Shown here one piece after another: positions 50,485 through 60,418 of a DNA stretch of 64,000 nucleotides. Position 1 is the first letter of the stretch; each line of letters opens with the position of its first letter. Source of the DNA: Saccharomycopsis malanga (lineage: Eukaryota; Ascomycota; Saccharomycetes; Ascoideales; Saccharomycopsidaceae); contig CP025321.1 in the NCBI GenBank assembly GCA_004014935.1, positions 744,001-808,000 of the forward strand. The letters are read 5' to 3'. Below the pieces are notes generated by a model. The model was not told where the DNA came from. It made no database searches and saw only the letters and a program-made list of their open reading frames with translations. A program made the position numbers and the translations under genes.

Positions 50485-52305
50485 CTAAGGTTTAAAAAAC
50501 TTTGATTTGATTTTGTTAACAAAAAATTTCAAATTTTTTTTAGGCAAAGTACTGACAAGTTTCTCATAATCGTCTTCGCTTATAATTCTTTTCACTAGCA
50601 AATTGAAAACAGTGCCGAAGACTAGGGCCATGATGGTGGAGGTTAAGATGATAACGTTGTAAGGCATGGAAAAGTCCGGAGTAGGCAAGGAGACCAACAA
50701 CGTGGCAGTTCTCAATATATAGTATGGTTTGTTGAAGGAATCGAGAAGAGTGATGACGGCAGGCTCCAACTCAAAGCCATGATTGGCGTCTGGTGGGTAT
50801 TCACTATAAAGGAGCAATGATTTATCAAAGGAATAAGTGAGTGTGATTACAGAGTTTTTAGGAATGGACAAAGTAAGTTCTAACTTGGTAGGTCTTTGTC
50901 TGTCGATGGCTGTCAAGTAGGAGATATCTTTGATAATGTGGTCATTAGTGAATGTCAGCGAAGGTTGACTGATGTTGGCCGACTTGTGGTTGATAGTCAA
51001 AGTATGCAAATATATTCTCAAGTACCAAGGCAAGGATTCAAAAAACACGAGATTCACATCATGATCAGTTGGGTTTCTGAAAACCACTCTGAAACCACCC
51101 TTATCCAACTCATAACCGGTGATGGATCTAGTTACAAATATATCTGGCTTGTCGTCTGCGCTGATCTCGGTGTAAGGTTTTTGAAGTTTGAAATCGATAT
51201 CGAAATCTTCGATTTTTGCTGGGTTGTTCTTCAAAACAAAACAGTTGTGATCGTCCAAGTCAGTATTCACATACAAAAAGTGACCAGTGTTGTAATCAGT
51301 CGATGATAAGGTGCCTTTAAGCTCCCATCCGTCTTCTTTTTTGACATTGGCGCATATTCTGCTCTTTCCAATGAATCTGTCTAGTTTGGCTTTTCTACCG
51401 TATATTTTTTCCAAGTTGAAATGGAGCTCGTTGATATAGTCGTTCGAAGGAAAGCAATGGTACATGTCGTAGAACTTGTCATAATCGCAGTTCAATTCTT
51501 CACCAGGAATTGGTTTTGGAAGCGGATTTCTCAACTTGTTGAGACTGGTTGGAATATGTACAACGTTATTCAAGTTGATGTCCAATGTATAATACACGCT
51601 AGAAGTGTCTACGTTATACGAGGATATATCTATTGAGGTGGAAACCCATTTACTATCAAATACTTTATGACTATCAAGCACACTGGAAATGCCTGCTCTT
51701 CCTTTGGTAGGCAACAACTTGATAATTGGTGTCAAGTTTTCAGTACAAATCGGCTCTCTAGGCAAAGCGGCTCTCAATAAGTAAGTTGTGCTTCCATTGC
51801 TTGGAACAATCTCCGAAAATGAGCGTTCTGGAAACGTCGTTATGGTTTCGTCTATAAAATTCAAACTAGCACAGAAAAATCCAGAGAGAGAGTTGACTAA
51901 AAACCTCCACCGTTCGAACGCTTCGTCTTTACTCGAGGCCTCGATACTGGCCCATATTTCAAGCCCATTGCCTCCACTGGTATATCCATTCCCAGGCAAC
52001 TTTCCCCAGCTTTCCGAATTCCAATAACCACTAGTCAATCTTATGCTCACGTTTCTTGCGCTTGTCTGGGTGATAAGATTGATTAGTGAGTTTGGAAATA
52101 CGTTGAAATTGCTTATTATGGATGACTCGTCCTTGCTGATTACTGGAAACTTTGCAGACGTGATATTAAAGTTGAAATTCGTATGTAAATGTCCGTTCGG
52201 TAACGGCGTCAACATTAACTCTTCCTCATAATAGTTTGCTGAAACGCAAGGCAACACAATTAAAAGCACCGCCACTATTAATGACTTAAACCCAAACATC
52301 TCCAT
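50485..52305 (-). CDS. GPI16: Gpi16, GPI transamidase subunit
   Basis: A 606-residue protein, close to S. cerevisiae Gpi16 (610). The start is the ATG giving MEMFGFKSLIVAVLLIVLPC, a good signal peptide; the frame is open nine codons earlier, only from TTG. The mature N-terminus has the family motif YYEEELMLTPLPNGHLHTNF. Other family stretches are SGGNGLEIWA near residue 110, LPREPICTENLTPIIKLLPT near 190 and SLPWYLRIYLHTLTI near 425. One membrane segment near the C-terminus (about 560-580) leaves a basic cytosolic tail. Gpi16 (human PIG-T) is the core subunit linked to the Gpi8 protease in the ER complex that attaches GPI anchors. Confidence 0.95.
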   Translation of the reverse strand: MEMFGFKSLIVAVLLIVLPCVSANYYEEELMLTPLPNGHLHTNFNFNITSAKFPVISKDESSIISNFNVFPNSLINLITQTSARNVSIRLTSGYWNSESWGKLPGNGYTSGGNGLEIWASIEASSKDEAFERWRFLVNSLSGFFCASLNFIDETITTFPERSFSEIVPSNGSTTYLLRAALPREPICTENLTPIIKLLPTKGRAGISSVLDSHKVFDSKWVSTSIDISSYNVDTSSVYYTLDINLNNVVHIPTSLNKLRNPLPKPIPGEELNCDYDKFYDMYHCFPSNDYINELHFNLEKIYGRKAKLDRFIGKSRICANVKKEDGWELKGTLSSTDYNTGHFLYVNTDLDDHNCFVLKNNPAKIEDFDIDFKLQKPYTEISADDKPDIFVTRSITGYELDKGGFRVVFRNPTDHDVNLVFFESLPWYLRIYLHTLTINHKSANISQPSLTFTNDHIIKDISYLTAIDRQRPTKLELTLSIPKNSVITLTYSFDKSLLLYSEYPPDANHGFELEPAVITLLDSFNKPYYILRTATLLVSLPTPDFSMPYNVIILTSTIMALVFGTVFNLLVKRIISEDDYEKLVSTLPKKNLKFFVNKIKSKFFKP

Positions 52306-52473
52306 GGCATCTACAGATTTCAATAATATCAACTGGCCTCCAGGTCTACGTCATTACTAACATCTTGCCACTCATAGTTTTTCGCTCTGAAAATGAGACT
52401 TTTCAACATTGCAGGGGTTATGCGCCTTGGCCAAGGGCCTTTCAATATAATACTTTATGTTTCGTCTTAATAA

Positions 52474-52514
52474 TATGTACTGGGCTTGAAATATAAGATA
52501 TTACTATTATTATA
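52474..52514 (+). repeat. 3' tail fragment of SINE-like repeat (copy E1)
   Basis: ATGTACTGGGCTTGAAATAT then AAGATATTACTATTATTATA matches the 3' end block and tail of the family in plus orientation, nearly identical to copy F at 6244. Confidence 0.7.
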
Positions 52515-52554
52515 ACGCGTAGTTCTCTTAGAGAAGAAATTGGGAAAGTAAGTA

Positions 52555-52812
52555 TAAACTTATTGGGTTTATCAAGTTTGTATATACGCGCTATGTCCAA
52601 GGGTACTTGGTAAAGCTCAACTGTGTCCTGTTGTTTAGAATCTTTTCACCTAATTGGTTTAAAGTGAGCACTAGACTTTGGTCTAGGTCGTGTTTCAGAC
52701 AGTTGCACTTGCCTGTGAATTCACGTTCAGAATCGTAAAAAGCAGTAAAAGTGTCCGTCTTGGGAATCAAACCCGTGCTCCTGTCAAGTCTTGTTTCTCT
52801 TTTTCGAGACCA
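52555..52812 (-). repeat. SINE-like repeat, long form, 5'-truncated (copy E2)
   Basis: Minus strand: GAGAAACAAGACTTGACAGG, then box B GGTTTGATTCC (plus strand 52763-52773), one base from the consensus GGTTCGANTCC. The body has TTTTTACGATTCTGAACGTG and CACAGGCAAGTGCAACTG, continuing through CAACAGGACACAG, CCAAGTACCCTTGGACAT and AGCGCGTATATACAAACTTG. Box A is missing. It lies tail-to-tail with the fragment at 52474. Confidence 0.75.
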
Positions 52813-52980
52813 TTAAGATTTCTTGTGAAGTAATTTATTTAACAGAATCATACACAATATTTTCGATTTATCATACCTAATAATTACTATCAAGCTATAT
52901 TAAAATGTAGAGATTAATCAGGAGATGAAGGGTACTAATCCCCAAATGAATAGATTTGCTATCTAACATCAAAAAACATA

Positions 52981-53013
52981 CTAGCCGCTGAACTATTCTG
53001 CCCAGTGGCTTTT
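52981..53013 (-). repeat. Isolated head-like block of the repeat
   Basis: Minus strand GGGCAGAATAGTTCAGCGGC then TAGTATG matches the second head-like block in copy C (AATAGTTTAACGGCTAGTAC) and resembles a tRNA D-arm. It may be the detached 5' end of copy E2 or a separate truncated copy. Confidence 0.5.
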
Positions 53014-53397
53014 GAAAAAATTGTTTGAAAAAAAATATTACCAACTAGAAAACCAAACTTTCATATATTTTGTATATTTTGTATATTTTGACTGTTGAAG
53101 GCGGTGGAAATCAACACTTTTGGTATCCTATCGTGTTGATTCACAAGAAGATATATTTCACCTTTTAAAAACTCACTTTTGACCTTTTCTTGTATTTATA
53201 TTAGCCCCTGGCCTTTTCACAAGCTAGACAACTCTATGCTAAACCATAAACAAGTTCAAAAATCACACGTAATTTATTTTGAAAGCTGCACAACATACTA
53301 CAAAAGATAAGTCAGCAATGTATTACACAGTATGGTTGTGAAAAAAGTCATGTTATAATTAGATATATATTGAAATGCTACATGGGCAAACACAGTG

Positions 53398-54552
53398 TTA
53401 ATTTTGAGGCGATGGCTTATCATGCGAAAGACAGTTTTTGTAAAATGGCAAACCACAGCCAAGCTCACCAATGGTGAAATAAGACACAAGTACCAACACC
53501 AAAGCAATCATGGAGCGAAATCTGATATTGTTCCACCATAGTTTACGTTTCAATTGTAACGTGCGACGCTTGAAAGTGGCTGAATTCAAGTTGATACGGT
53601 CTGTTTTGTTCACTAAGAGACCAATTCTTTCGTTACGATCCATGATTTTGTCAACATTGTCGTTCATGATCTGTTTAAGATCGTTAAGTTCCGAAGTCAT
53701 GAACGTGATATTTAGATTGGAAAGGTCTGCGTTATTGTTGAGATTTACGGCGGAATTCGAATATGAATCTTGGGATGTAGACGTTCTACCAGAAAGTAAA
53801 GCCTGGCTGTCAGAAGCATCAGTAGATGGAGAAGTCAATACTAATTGAGAAGGCAAAGAACTGATTTTCTTTTCCTCACTAATTATGAGGTTTGCAAATT
53901 CCGATTTGAACTCTACATCACCAAAAACATTATAATTATTGTTTTGTTGAGTATTTGTGTTAATTATACTTTTTTTACCATTGGATATTGAGCCGTAGGT
54001 ACTGCTATTGGTATCAGAGTTTTGCTGCTGTTGTTGTTGCTGCTGCTGTTGCAAATCTTGTGCCTTGGCTGCTCGGAACAGCTTATAACTGGCTAAAATA
54101 TGATCAAGAATGATCAACGGTATTTCCTTTTTCAAACGAGAAGAGCATATTGTTACAATAGTGACCAAATCTTCGGAATTATCAAACTGGTATTTGATAT
54201 AATACAAGGTCAAACTATTGGACTGGACAGCACGGCGGGTGCTTTCGGAAAGATTGGTGATGGAAGAGACAGGAATAATTCCTATGGTGAACGCATTAGG
54301 ATTGTTGATGTTGCTGAGCTGACTGCTAATGATATCAACACAATTGATTGTGCGGCCTTTGGAAAGAAGTTTATCTAGAAGCGCAGGGTTTTCATAGGTG
54401 TAAAGGGTGAATGAGTTATATGTCAAAGTAGTATATATGAGATGTTTATGAGGATCATCGCGAGGGTCATTTGGATGAATATTTCCATTTGCACCTGCAG
54501 TACTGGTGGGATGGGTTTTGGATTGTTTGGAGGTTTTCAAAGAACCAAGCAT
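53398..54552 (-). CDS. NYV1: Nyv1-like vacuolar R-SNARE
   Basis: A 384-residue longin-type R-SNARE, started at the ATG giving MLGSLKTSKQ; the frame is open further, but only from a TTG, and that extension has no likeness to the family. A longin domain covers about residues 35-150, a disordered linker with a ten-Gln tract lies at about 165-270, and the SNARE motif is at about 288-342. LNDLKQIMNDNVDKIMDRNE then RIGLLVNKTDRINLNS place the zero-layer Arg at about 306. A WW pair precedes the membrane anchor (about 348-364), followed by a short luminal tail. The SNARE motif closely matches Nyv1 (QIMNDNIDKFLERQERV), which drives homotypic vacuole fusion. It is larger than S. cerevisiae Nyv1 (253). 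Confidence 0.87.
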   Translation of the reverse strand: MLGSLKTSKQSKTHPTSTAGANGNIHPNDPRDDPHKHLIYTTLTYNSFTLYTYENPALLDKLLSKGRTINCVDIISSQLSNINNPNAFTIGIIPVSSITNLSESTRRAVQSNSLTLYYIKYQFDNSEDLVTIVTICSSRLKKEIPLIILDHILASYKLFRAAKAQDLQQQQQQQQQQNSDTNSSTYGSISNGKKSIINTNTQQNNNYNVFGDVEFKSEFANLIISEEKKISSLPSQLVLTSPSTDASDSQALLSGRTSTSQDSYSNSAVNLNNNADLSNLNITFMTSELNDLKQIMNDNVDKIMDRNERIGLLVNKTDRINLNSATFKRRTLQLKRKLWWNNIRFRSMIALVLVLVSYFTIGELGCGLPFYKNCLSHDKPSPQN

Positions 54553-55732
54553 TTTAAGCCAAGTGTCAGAGATTTGTATGCTACGTAAATGATGTTCTGA
54601 TACAGTTATTTTTATGCAAAACGACAGTGGAGAGAAACAAAGTCTAAACAAAGATCTCAACAAGGATTAGAAAGCGGGTTAGACTGAGACACCATGAACA
54701 GTGAAAGAGGAGTTTATAAAGACACGATGGAAATTTTCAAGAGAGGAGACACTATTAAAGACATGCAAGATGCTCAAGGTTCCGAAATAAGTAATATTCA
54801 AAAACAGGGTGCAAAAAACGTAAAATTAAACTTTCTCGCTCAAAACACTTGTTGCTATTAATTAACACCTGGATTAGATAGATATTCGTATTGGGGGGTC
54901 ATTCTACTAAGACTTTCTTGCTATCCAACATTCCATGGCGCATTACATGGCCAGTGTACTGAAATTGCTAAAGGGACGCATCACCAAGTAGGGTCAAGGC
55001 AAACCCTAGAGTTTATTGAAAAGAAACGCGACAGGAAAAAAGGAGGGAAAGAGGATAAGTGTAGGGGAATTTCAAAACAAATGGTAGTTATTTTTTTACT
55101 TTTACTTGTTTTAGGTTGCGAAAGATGGGGCAAAAGAGGGCAACGTGAAGCTAATGCAAGTTAATGATGAATAAATAAACGTCCAACTATTTGTTAAATT
55201 CTGAATAGTGTTTCTTACAATGAAACTTGTAAAGAATATAAAATGATATTATTATTCCCTACAGTTTGGATTGATATCAAGTCTTTGTAGCATATCATTG
55301 AACATATCATTGAACATATCAATTGCATATTATACAATGTAGGATTAAGCACCTATCAGTCTGACGTAGGCAGCAATAAGGCAGAGAGGGGCAGTTGAGA
55401 TGAACACGGAAATCCGTGATCGTTACAGTATGGATGAGGTTGACACTTTGCGGGGTATGTGGGTTCCCCCGGTGGTGAGGAGCGGCTGTGATTGGCTGTA
55501 AGGCCTACGCTCGCTTGCAGCGGTTGGGGTAGCTGTGTGCCCAGTAAGGATTCCCCAACATGAAATGGTCAAACGGTGGTGATATATAAAGCACCTTATT
55601 TTCCTGGATTGCTGTTTATGTCCAATTTGTTTTGCTCATATATATATTGTTGAATATAGGCAATAAGTTGGTTGCAATTTGGCAGTATTTTTTACCCAGG
55701 AACATTTTCTAAACTCTATTTCTCCATACAGT
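54553..55732. other. Divergent region, NYV1 / ATO-like gene
   Basis: About 1.2 kb. The right third (55370-55560) is unusually GC-rich for this window, with GCGGGGT, CCCCCGGTGG and GGTTGGGGTAG motifs that could be sites for zinc-finger regulators such as Mig1, Adr1 or Msn2-type factors. A TATA box (ATATATAAAG) lies near 55580. No RNA gene seen. Confidence 0.5.
55579..55588 (+). promoter_or_regulatory. TATA box of the ATO-like gene
   Basis: ATATATAAAG about 150 bases before the start codon, the usual yeast distance, in the promoter of a gene family known for strong nutrient regulation. Confidence 0.55.
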
Positions 55733-56542
55733 ATGAGTTCTACAGACGAAGTCAGACAACTCACTCCCGACGTTGAGAAAAACCCAAATGGATACGTCAA
55801 CCATTTGGAAAAAGATAACGATGGCTGCCAACGCATTTTAACTTCCAGTGACGGTAACATTGTGCATATGGGCCCATACTCTTTCCGCCGTGACGAGTTG
55901 GTAAATGCCTTTGGCGGGGCCTTGAACCCTGGTGTTTCTGGTCCTCCTCCTCTTAGAATGGGAAATCCAGTCTCAATGGGGCTTGCCAGTTTCTCGTTCT
56001 GCGCCTTTGTCGTGTCGTGCTTCCATGTCCAGGCCAGAGGCGCCACCAATCAAAGTATTCTAATTGGTTCTTGTTTCTTCTATGGAGGTGTCGTTGAGGT
56101 TATCTCCGGTATCATGTCTTTTATCTTGGACAATACCTTTGCTGGTGTTGCTTTGGGATGTTTTGGTGGTTTCTGGCTATCTTATGGCTCTATCTTGTGC
56201 GACTCTTTTGATATTGTCTCTTCTTACACAACCACCGAAGAATATAACTCTGCTCTAGGCTTCTTCTTAACTGGTTGGTTTATGTTTGCTTTTGTCATCT
56301 GGCTCTGTACCTTAAAATCAACTTGGCCCTTCTTCTCTCTCTTTTTGTTGATTTGGGTGTGGATCTTGGTGTTGGCCGCTGGCGCCTTTAGTGGTAACGC
56401 CAATGTCACAAAGGCTGGCGGCGTGTTTGGTTTGATTGCTTCTTTTAACGGTTTGTATTTGATGTGGGCTGGCATGGCAACAAAGGAAAACTCCTTCTTG
56501 CAACCTCATCCTCTTTACATGCCAAATGCTGTTAAAGTTTGA
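55733..56542 (+). CDS. GPR1/FUN34/YaaH (ATO) family acetate/ammonium transporter
   Basis: A 269-residue protein from the ATG giving MSSTDEVRQLTPDVEKN; the frame opens earlier only from TTG. After a polar N-terminus come six membrane segments (about residues 83-105, 112-133, 143-160, 176-198, 203-222 and 230-250). The family signature is present as GNPVSMGLASFSF at the first segment, a variant of NPxPxGLxxF. FWLSYGSI and the FFLTGWFMFAFVIWLCTLKS stretch are also typical. The family includes Ato1/Ady2 (acetate/proton uptake), Ato2 and Ato3 (linked to ammonium export) at the plasma membrane. The substrate cannot be told from sequence. The codon bias suggests strong expression, and the promoter is GC-rich. 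Confidence 0.93.
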   Translation: MSSTDEVRQLTPDVEKNPNGYVNHLEKDNDGCQRILTSSDGNIVHMGPYSFRRDELVNAFGGALNPGVSGPPPLRMGNPVSMGLASFSFCAFVVSCFHVQARGATNQSILIGSCFFYGGVVEVISGIMSFILDNTFAGVALGCFGGFWLSYGSILCDSFDIVSSYTTTEEYNSALGFFLTGWFMFAFVIWLCTLKSTWPFFSLFLLIWVWILVLAAGAFSGNANVTKAGGVFGLIASFNGLYLMWAGMATKENSFLQPHPLYMPNAVKV

Positions 56543-57229
56543 GTGAAAAAGACTGCTTTTTCAACACTTTATGTTTGGTTTCTATTGTCTTTGTCTTGTA
56601 TTATTTTTATCTTGTCATTTTTGTCATGTTTTGTCACCTCAGACAAGTTTTTGCAATATTTTAATCTTTTTTGTACGTTTATGAATTAATGATTTGATTT
56701 AACTCACTTTTTTTTGTATGTAATTTTTACATTTCAGGTTTCAATATTTGCTGAACTATTTGAGAAAGCCATACTTTGGATTGAATTGTTATATGTTTCA
56801 TTACGAGTAAATACACCCTTGTTGTTACTTTTATAACATTCAACAAAAAAAAAACATGGCTAGTGTAAGAAAAAAAAAAGAGGACAACATTAGGCATTCA
56901 ATTTTGGTGATAATTTACACCACATTGTCTTTTACATGTAGAATAGATGATTCTTATTAATACTTATCATGCATCAGTACATATTTCAGCATATTCCAGC
57001 ATATTCCAGCATATTTCAGCATATTTCAGCATATTTCAACATAGTTCAGTATAAACCAAGATTCACCAAAATTACTACTATACTCGTAGATTTTCAGTAC
57101 AATACCCCAGTTATATGCATGTGCAACGTTTCTTTGAGTAATTTTTAAACAGTACCACCTTTGAATATTTATTGTGATATGTAGCCATGGAAGACTACCA
57201 AAGTTTTGAATCGAACTAAAGACAAATCA
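56543..57229. other. 3' flank of the ATO-like gene
   Basis: T-rich 3' UTR followed by a 10-bp tandem array (56981-57050). No gene seen. Confidence 0.5.
56981..57050. repeat. 10-bp tandem array, seven units
   Basis: Seven adjacent units of ATATTTCAGC with a few substitutions and no length change. Confidence 0.9.
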
Positions 57230-57267
57230 GGAAATCATTTTGAAATGTATTTCTGTAAACCCACTGG

Positions 57268-57366
57268 CTTGTACCAAGTCCCTTTAGACACAATGTATAT
57301 ATATGGAGCTCAGATGTACTTGGCTAGAAAATTATGAGTTATTATTATTACTACTATTATTACTAT
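57268..57366 (+). repeat. SINE-like repeat, 3' part (copy H)
   Basis: TGGCTTGTACCAAGTCCCTT then TAGACACAATGTATATATAT matches the 3' block of the family, followed by diverged sequence and a TATTATTATTACTACTATT tail. The 5' part cannot be traced. More diverged than copies A, D and G. Confidence 0.6.
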
Positions 57367-58205
57367 AAGATATACAAACTTGATTCCAGGAGAATCAAGG
57401 GTGGGGCGAGTGAAAAGAAAGCAAACTCATTTCCTTAATATAAATGACTACAAAAAGTTAGTATACCGCGTGTTTTCGTAAAACCTACAAGCATTCCTGA
57501 CCCTCAGCACATTAGAAACTTGCATTTATCGCGAACTTACATTATTTGCCAAATACACCATTGTATGACTTGATATTTCATTCTAGTTATTGTAATAAAA
57601 TTCAGAGTATTTTCATTTGCTTTTTCTGGTTAATTTCAAGTTTATCCAAAAATCAGCTAGCATACATTGTCTATATTTCATCTACATAAGCTTTTGTTAT
57701 TATTTGAATTATTTTTCAAATGACATATACGAAAATTCAAGATATAGCTTGAACTCAAAACACCACAACATGCTTTTTTTTTGTTTTCTTCATTCCAAAT
57801 CAATTTAGCTTCCCCTAATATATCGTTCATTATTGGCTATCATGCCGCTGGACCTTTACCATATCTTTAATCGTTAATTACTCTTTACTCTTTACTCTTT
57901 ACACTTGATTACTCTTTGCTCTTTAATACTTGTATCAGCATGAGATAAAGTAACGTTTCTTTCCACTGTCAAACATAAGCTTGGCATACAAGGAAAATCA
58001 TGGATGCTGCTGCATAAACTATTGTGCGTCTAAAACACTTTACAATACTCAACATGTGAAAAATATATAAGCGCTACAAAATCTTGGAAAAAACGAATGT
58101 AAACACGGGAAACATCAATAATTCGTTAAAGAATGCTCAATTTTCATGAGTAAATGAACAACACGAAGATTTTCATAGCTGGTATGGTTGAGTGATATGT
58201 CATAA
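57367..58205. other. MXR1 3' flank
   Basis: AT-rich, with a TTACTCTTTAC tandem at 57880-57924. No gene seen. Confidence 0.5.
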
Positions 58206-58769
58206 CTACTCTTTTGGAGTAGTTCTAAGAACATGGTTTGGACACTCATAACCAGTTGGGTTTTTAATCAAATACTTTTGATGGTAATCTTCAGCATCCC
58301 AGAAACTCTGTAATGCCTCGATTTGGGTGACAATTTTGTGTTTTGGATACCATTTTTTCTGGGCGGCTTCCAATTCCTGTTGGGCAATTTTCTGCTGCTC
58401 GTCGTTTAGAACAAATATAGCAGATCTGTATTGAGTACCTCTATCGTTCCCTTGAGAATTGACAGTAGTGGGGTCATGGATCCTGAAAAAGAAGGCAACT
58501 AATTCTTGAAAACTGACTTTAGAAGGATCAAAAGATACCTGAAGAGCCTCGGCGTAATTAGTGGTACCAGAACACACGGTCTTATAATCTGGGTTTTTAT
58601 AGTGTTCAGCATCGCCATTGGCATAACCAACCTTGAGGTCGATAAGCCCTTTGCCAGAAAAATTCTTTCTGTAAATATTCTCGACTCCCCAGAAGCAGCC
58701 AGCGGCAATGGTGAGGATCTGGCTACCTTCAAGATGCTTCAATGTGGGGGAAATTTTGCTTACTGACAT
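58206..58769 (-). CDS. MXR1: Peptide-methionine (S)-S-oxide reductase MsrA
   Basis: A 187-residue enzyme that reduces methionine-S-sulfoxide in proteins and as the free amino acid, using thioredoxin. The active-site GCFWG motif puts the catalytic Cys at 25, as in S. cerevisiae Mxr1. Family segments KVGYANGDAEHYKNPDYKTV, FFRIHDPTTVNSQGNDRGTQ, YRSAIF and DAEDYHQKYL follow, and a resolving Cys is probable near residue 176 (GYECPNHV). Full length and intact. The first ATG gives the family N-terminus. Confidence 0.97.
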   Translation of the reverse strand: MSVSKISPTLKHLEGSQILTIAAGCFWGVENIYRKNFSGKGLIDLKVGYANGDAEHYKNPDYKTVCSGTTNYAEALQVSFDPSKVSFQELVAFFFRIHDPTTVNSQGNDRGTQYRSAIFVLNDEQQKIAQQELEAAQKKWYPKHKIVTQIEALQSFWDAEDYHQKYLIKNPTGYECPNHVLRTTPKE

Positions 58770-60418
58770 TATGCTGTGGTTGTTAGTTTGTTAACTATAG
58801 GTGCGCTGAAAATGCGAATGTTACGTCGGCTTATATTCAACAATTGCCATTGTTATGCAATATTTTTGCCCATTAAATATCTGTTGCTCTACTTATAAAT
58901 GCTGCTTTTGATCGACTGAAAAATTATTGCGACCGATGAGATGATGCTTACCAAAAATAAGAATGCTGATTGATATCGTTGAACACTGTCCTGCTAAACA
59001 GTAATTTTGATACAGACTACAAAACAATAATAGTCAAAAGAAACACTATCTAGGCCAAAAATACTCATAATTTGGGGTCCAGTTGGCCTAATATACATCT
59101 TGGTGTGGTCTCGGCCTCGTTGCACCAATGCACGTGAAGTTCTTCTCTTTAGATTGGCGGTCAGAATAGCTTAGTAAGGGCTTAATAAAGAAATGCTGAG
59201 AGGAGCGAACAAGTTAGTGAGGCTAGAAGACTTTGGATTGGCATAACAACGGTGGTTATTAACTCTGAAATCTGGTGTTATTCGTATTAGCAAACCTGAG
59301 TGCTATTGTTACAGGCATAGAATGCTGTAAAGTATTTACAGTGTCCTTAATTAGCAGATTTTGGTGATGTCAAATGTGTTTTCATAAAGGTTCATGATAC
59401 TTGGTATTATTCCATATACTAGTTTACAGTAGCATTCAATAATGAGCTCTGTATTACATGTAGAAACACCACTATACAATTTTAGAGTTTCGTGCCGTTT
59501 TGGACCGTTTTTACAGATTTTCGTATATTTTTTTTTTCACCTTATTGTTCTACAACATTTTCTCATCCTATTTTTTCGCTTTGTCATGCTGAATTTTCGC
59601 ACTAATTCACTTTTATACTACTTTTGCAGACCCTTTTTTTAAGGCTGATTCTTTAGTACTGGGGGAATGTTTGTTATCTATATTATCTATACTGTTTCTA
59701 GTGTCTATACCATTACTATCTGTACTGTCTACTATCTACACTGCCTAATACCTGTAGTGTCTACACTCTTTTGGATATATTCTTTCTACTGTCTATACGA
59801 TCTCCAGTCAATGTTGCACTTGCTTTTTACATCTGTTCTAGGCGCATCTATAATACATTTCGACAAATCTCAAACACTAAAAATCTTAGCCCTCCTCGAT
59901 TTACACTCAATTCTAATTATCTATACCCTCCACTCGCCTACTATTTTTACTTTTCTCATCTCAATACACGCCAACCTCCTCGCAGGCTTTGCCTTCATCC
60001 CTTCTGAACACTTCTCAAACACTCTTTCTTTTTCTGGTGCACTTTTCGACTTCCCTGCTTTGCTCTTACCATCTCATCTGGCTAGCTTGCCCCATCCATT
60101 GCCTAGTTGTCTTCGCCCTGTTTCTTTTTAGTTCGATCCCTTTTAGAACCCGTGCGCGCCTTCGCTTCCCAATACATCGTGCTACACCCTACAATAACTG
60201 TCTTTTTTCCCGCTTCTGCCTGTCACATCCGAGAAACTCATCTGATAGTTTCGTCCTTTGGCAACTTGTGATAAAAAGTTTTATTTTCCGCTTTTTTCTG
60301 ATCCATCAGCAATCTTTCTTTCCTACGATTTTTTATCGGATATCCCTCATATTTTACCTTTACGTCCCATAGATCAGATCAAATTATAGAGAACACTGGC
60401 TGCCATCTTTGGTTTTCG
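58770..60418. other. Divergent region, MXR1 / RGC1-like gene
   Basis: About 1.65 kb. Near MXR1 is an 8-bp inverted repeat (TAGGCCAA 59051-59058 with TTGGCCTA 59083-59090). From about 59440 to the RGC1-like start the plus strand is strongly pyrimidine-rich, giving spurious Phe/Leu/Ser-rich frames; it looks like a long leader. Quasi-repeats of CTATACTGTCTA-type lie near 59680-59760. No RNA gene recognised. Confidence 0.45.

Larger units (their letters stand above)
52306..53397. other. Repeat-rich gap, GPI16 / NYV1
   Basis: A 1.1-kb gap holding a tail fragment, copy E in the opposite orientation, and a separate head-like block. No gene seen. Confidence 0.5.

Noticed and set aside
59051-59090. 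8-bp inverted repeat TAGGCCAA/TTGGCCTA as an RNA gene
   Set aside because: A lone hairpin without box elements or flanking structure; not enough for an ncRNA call.
59667-60131. 154-codon plus-strand frame upstream of the RGC1-like gene
   Set aside because: Composition is Phe/Leu/Ser/Tyr/Ile with no domain, produced by a pyrimidine-rich leader. Other frames in the same stretch are open too.
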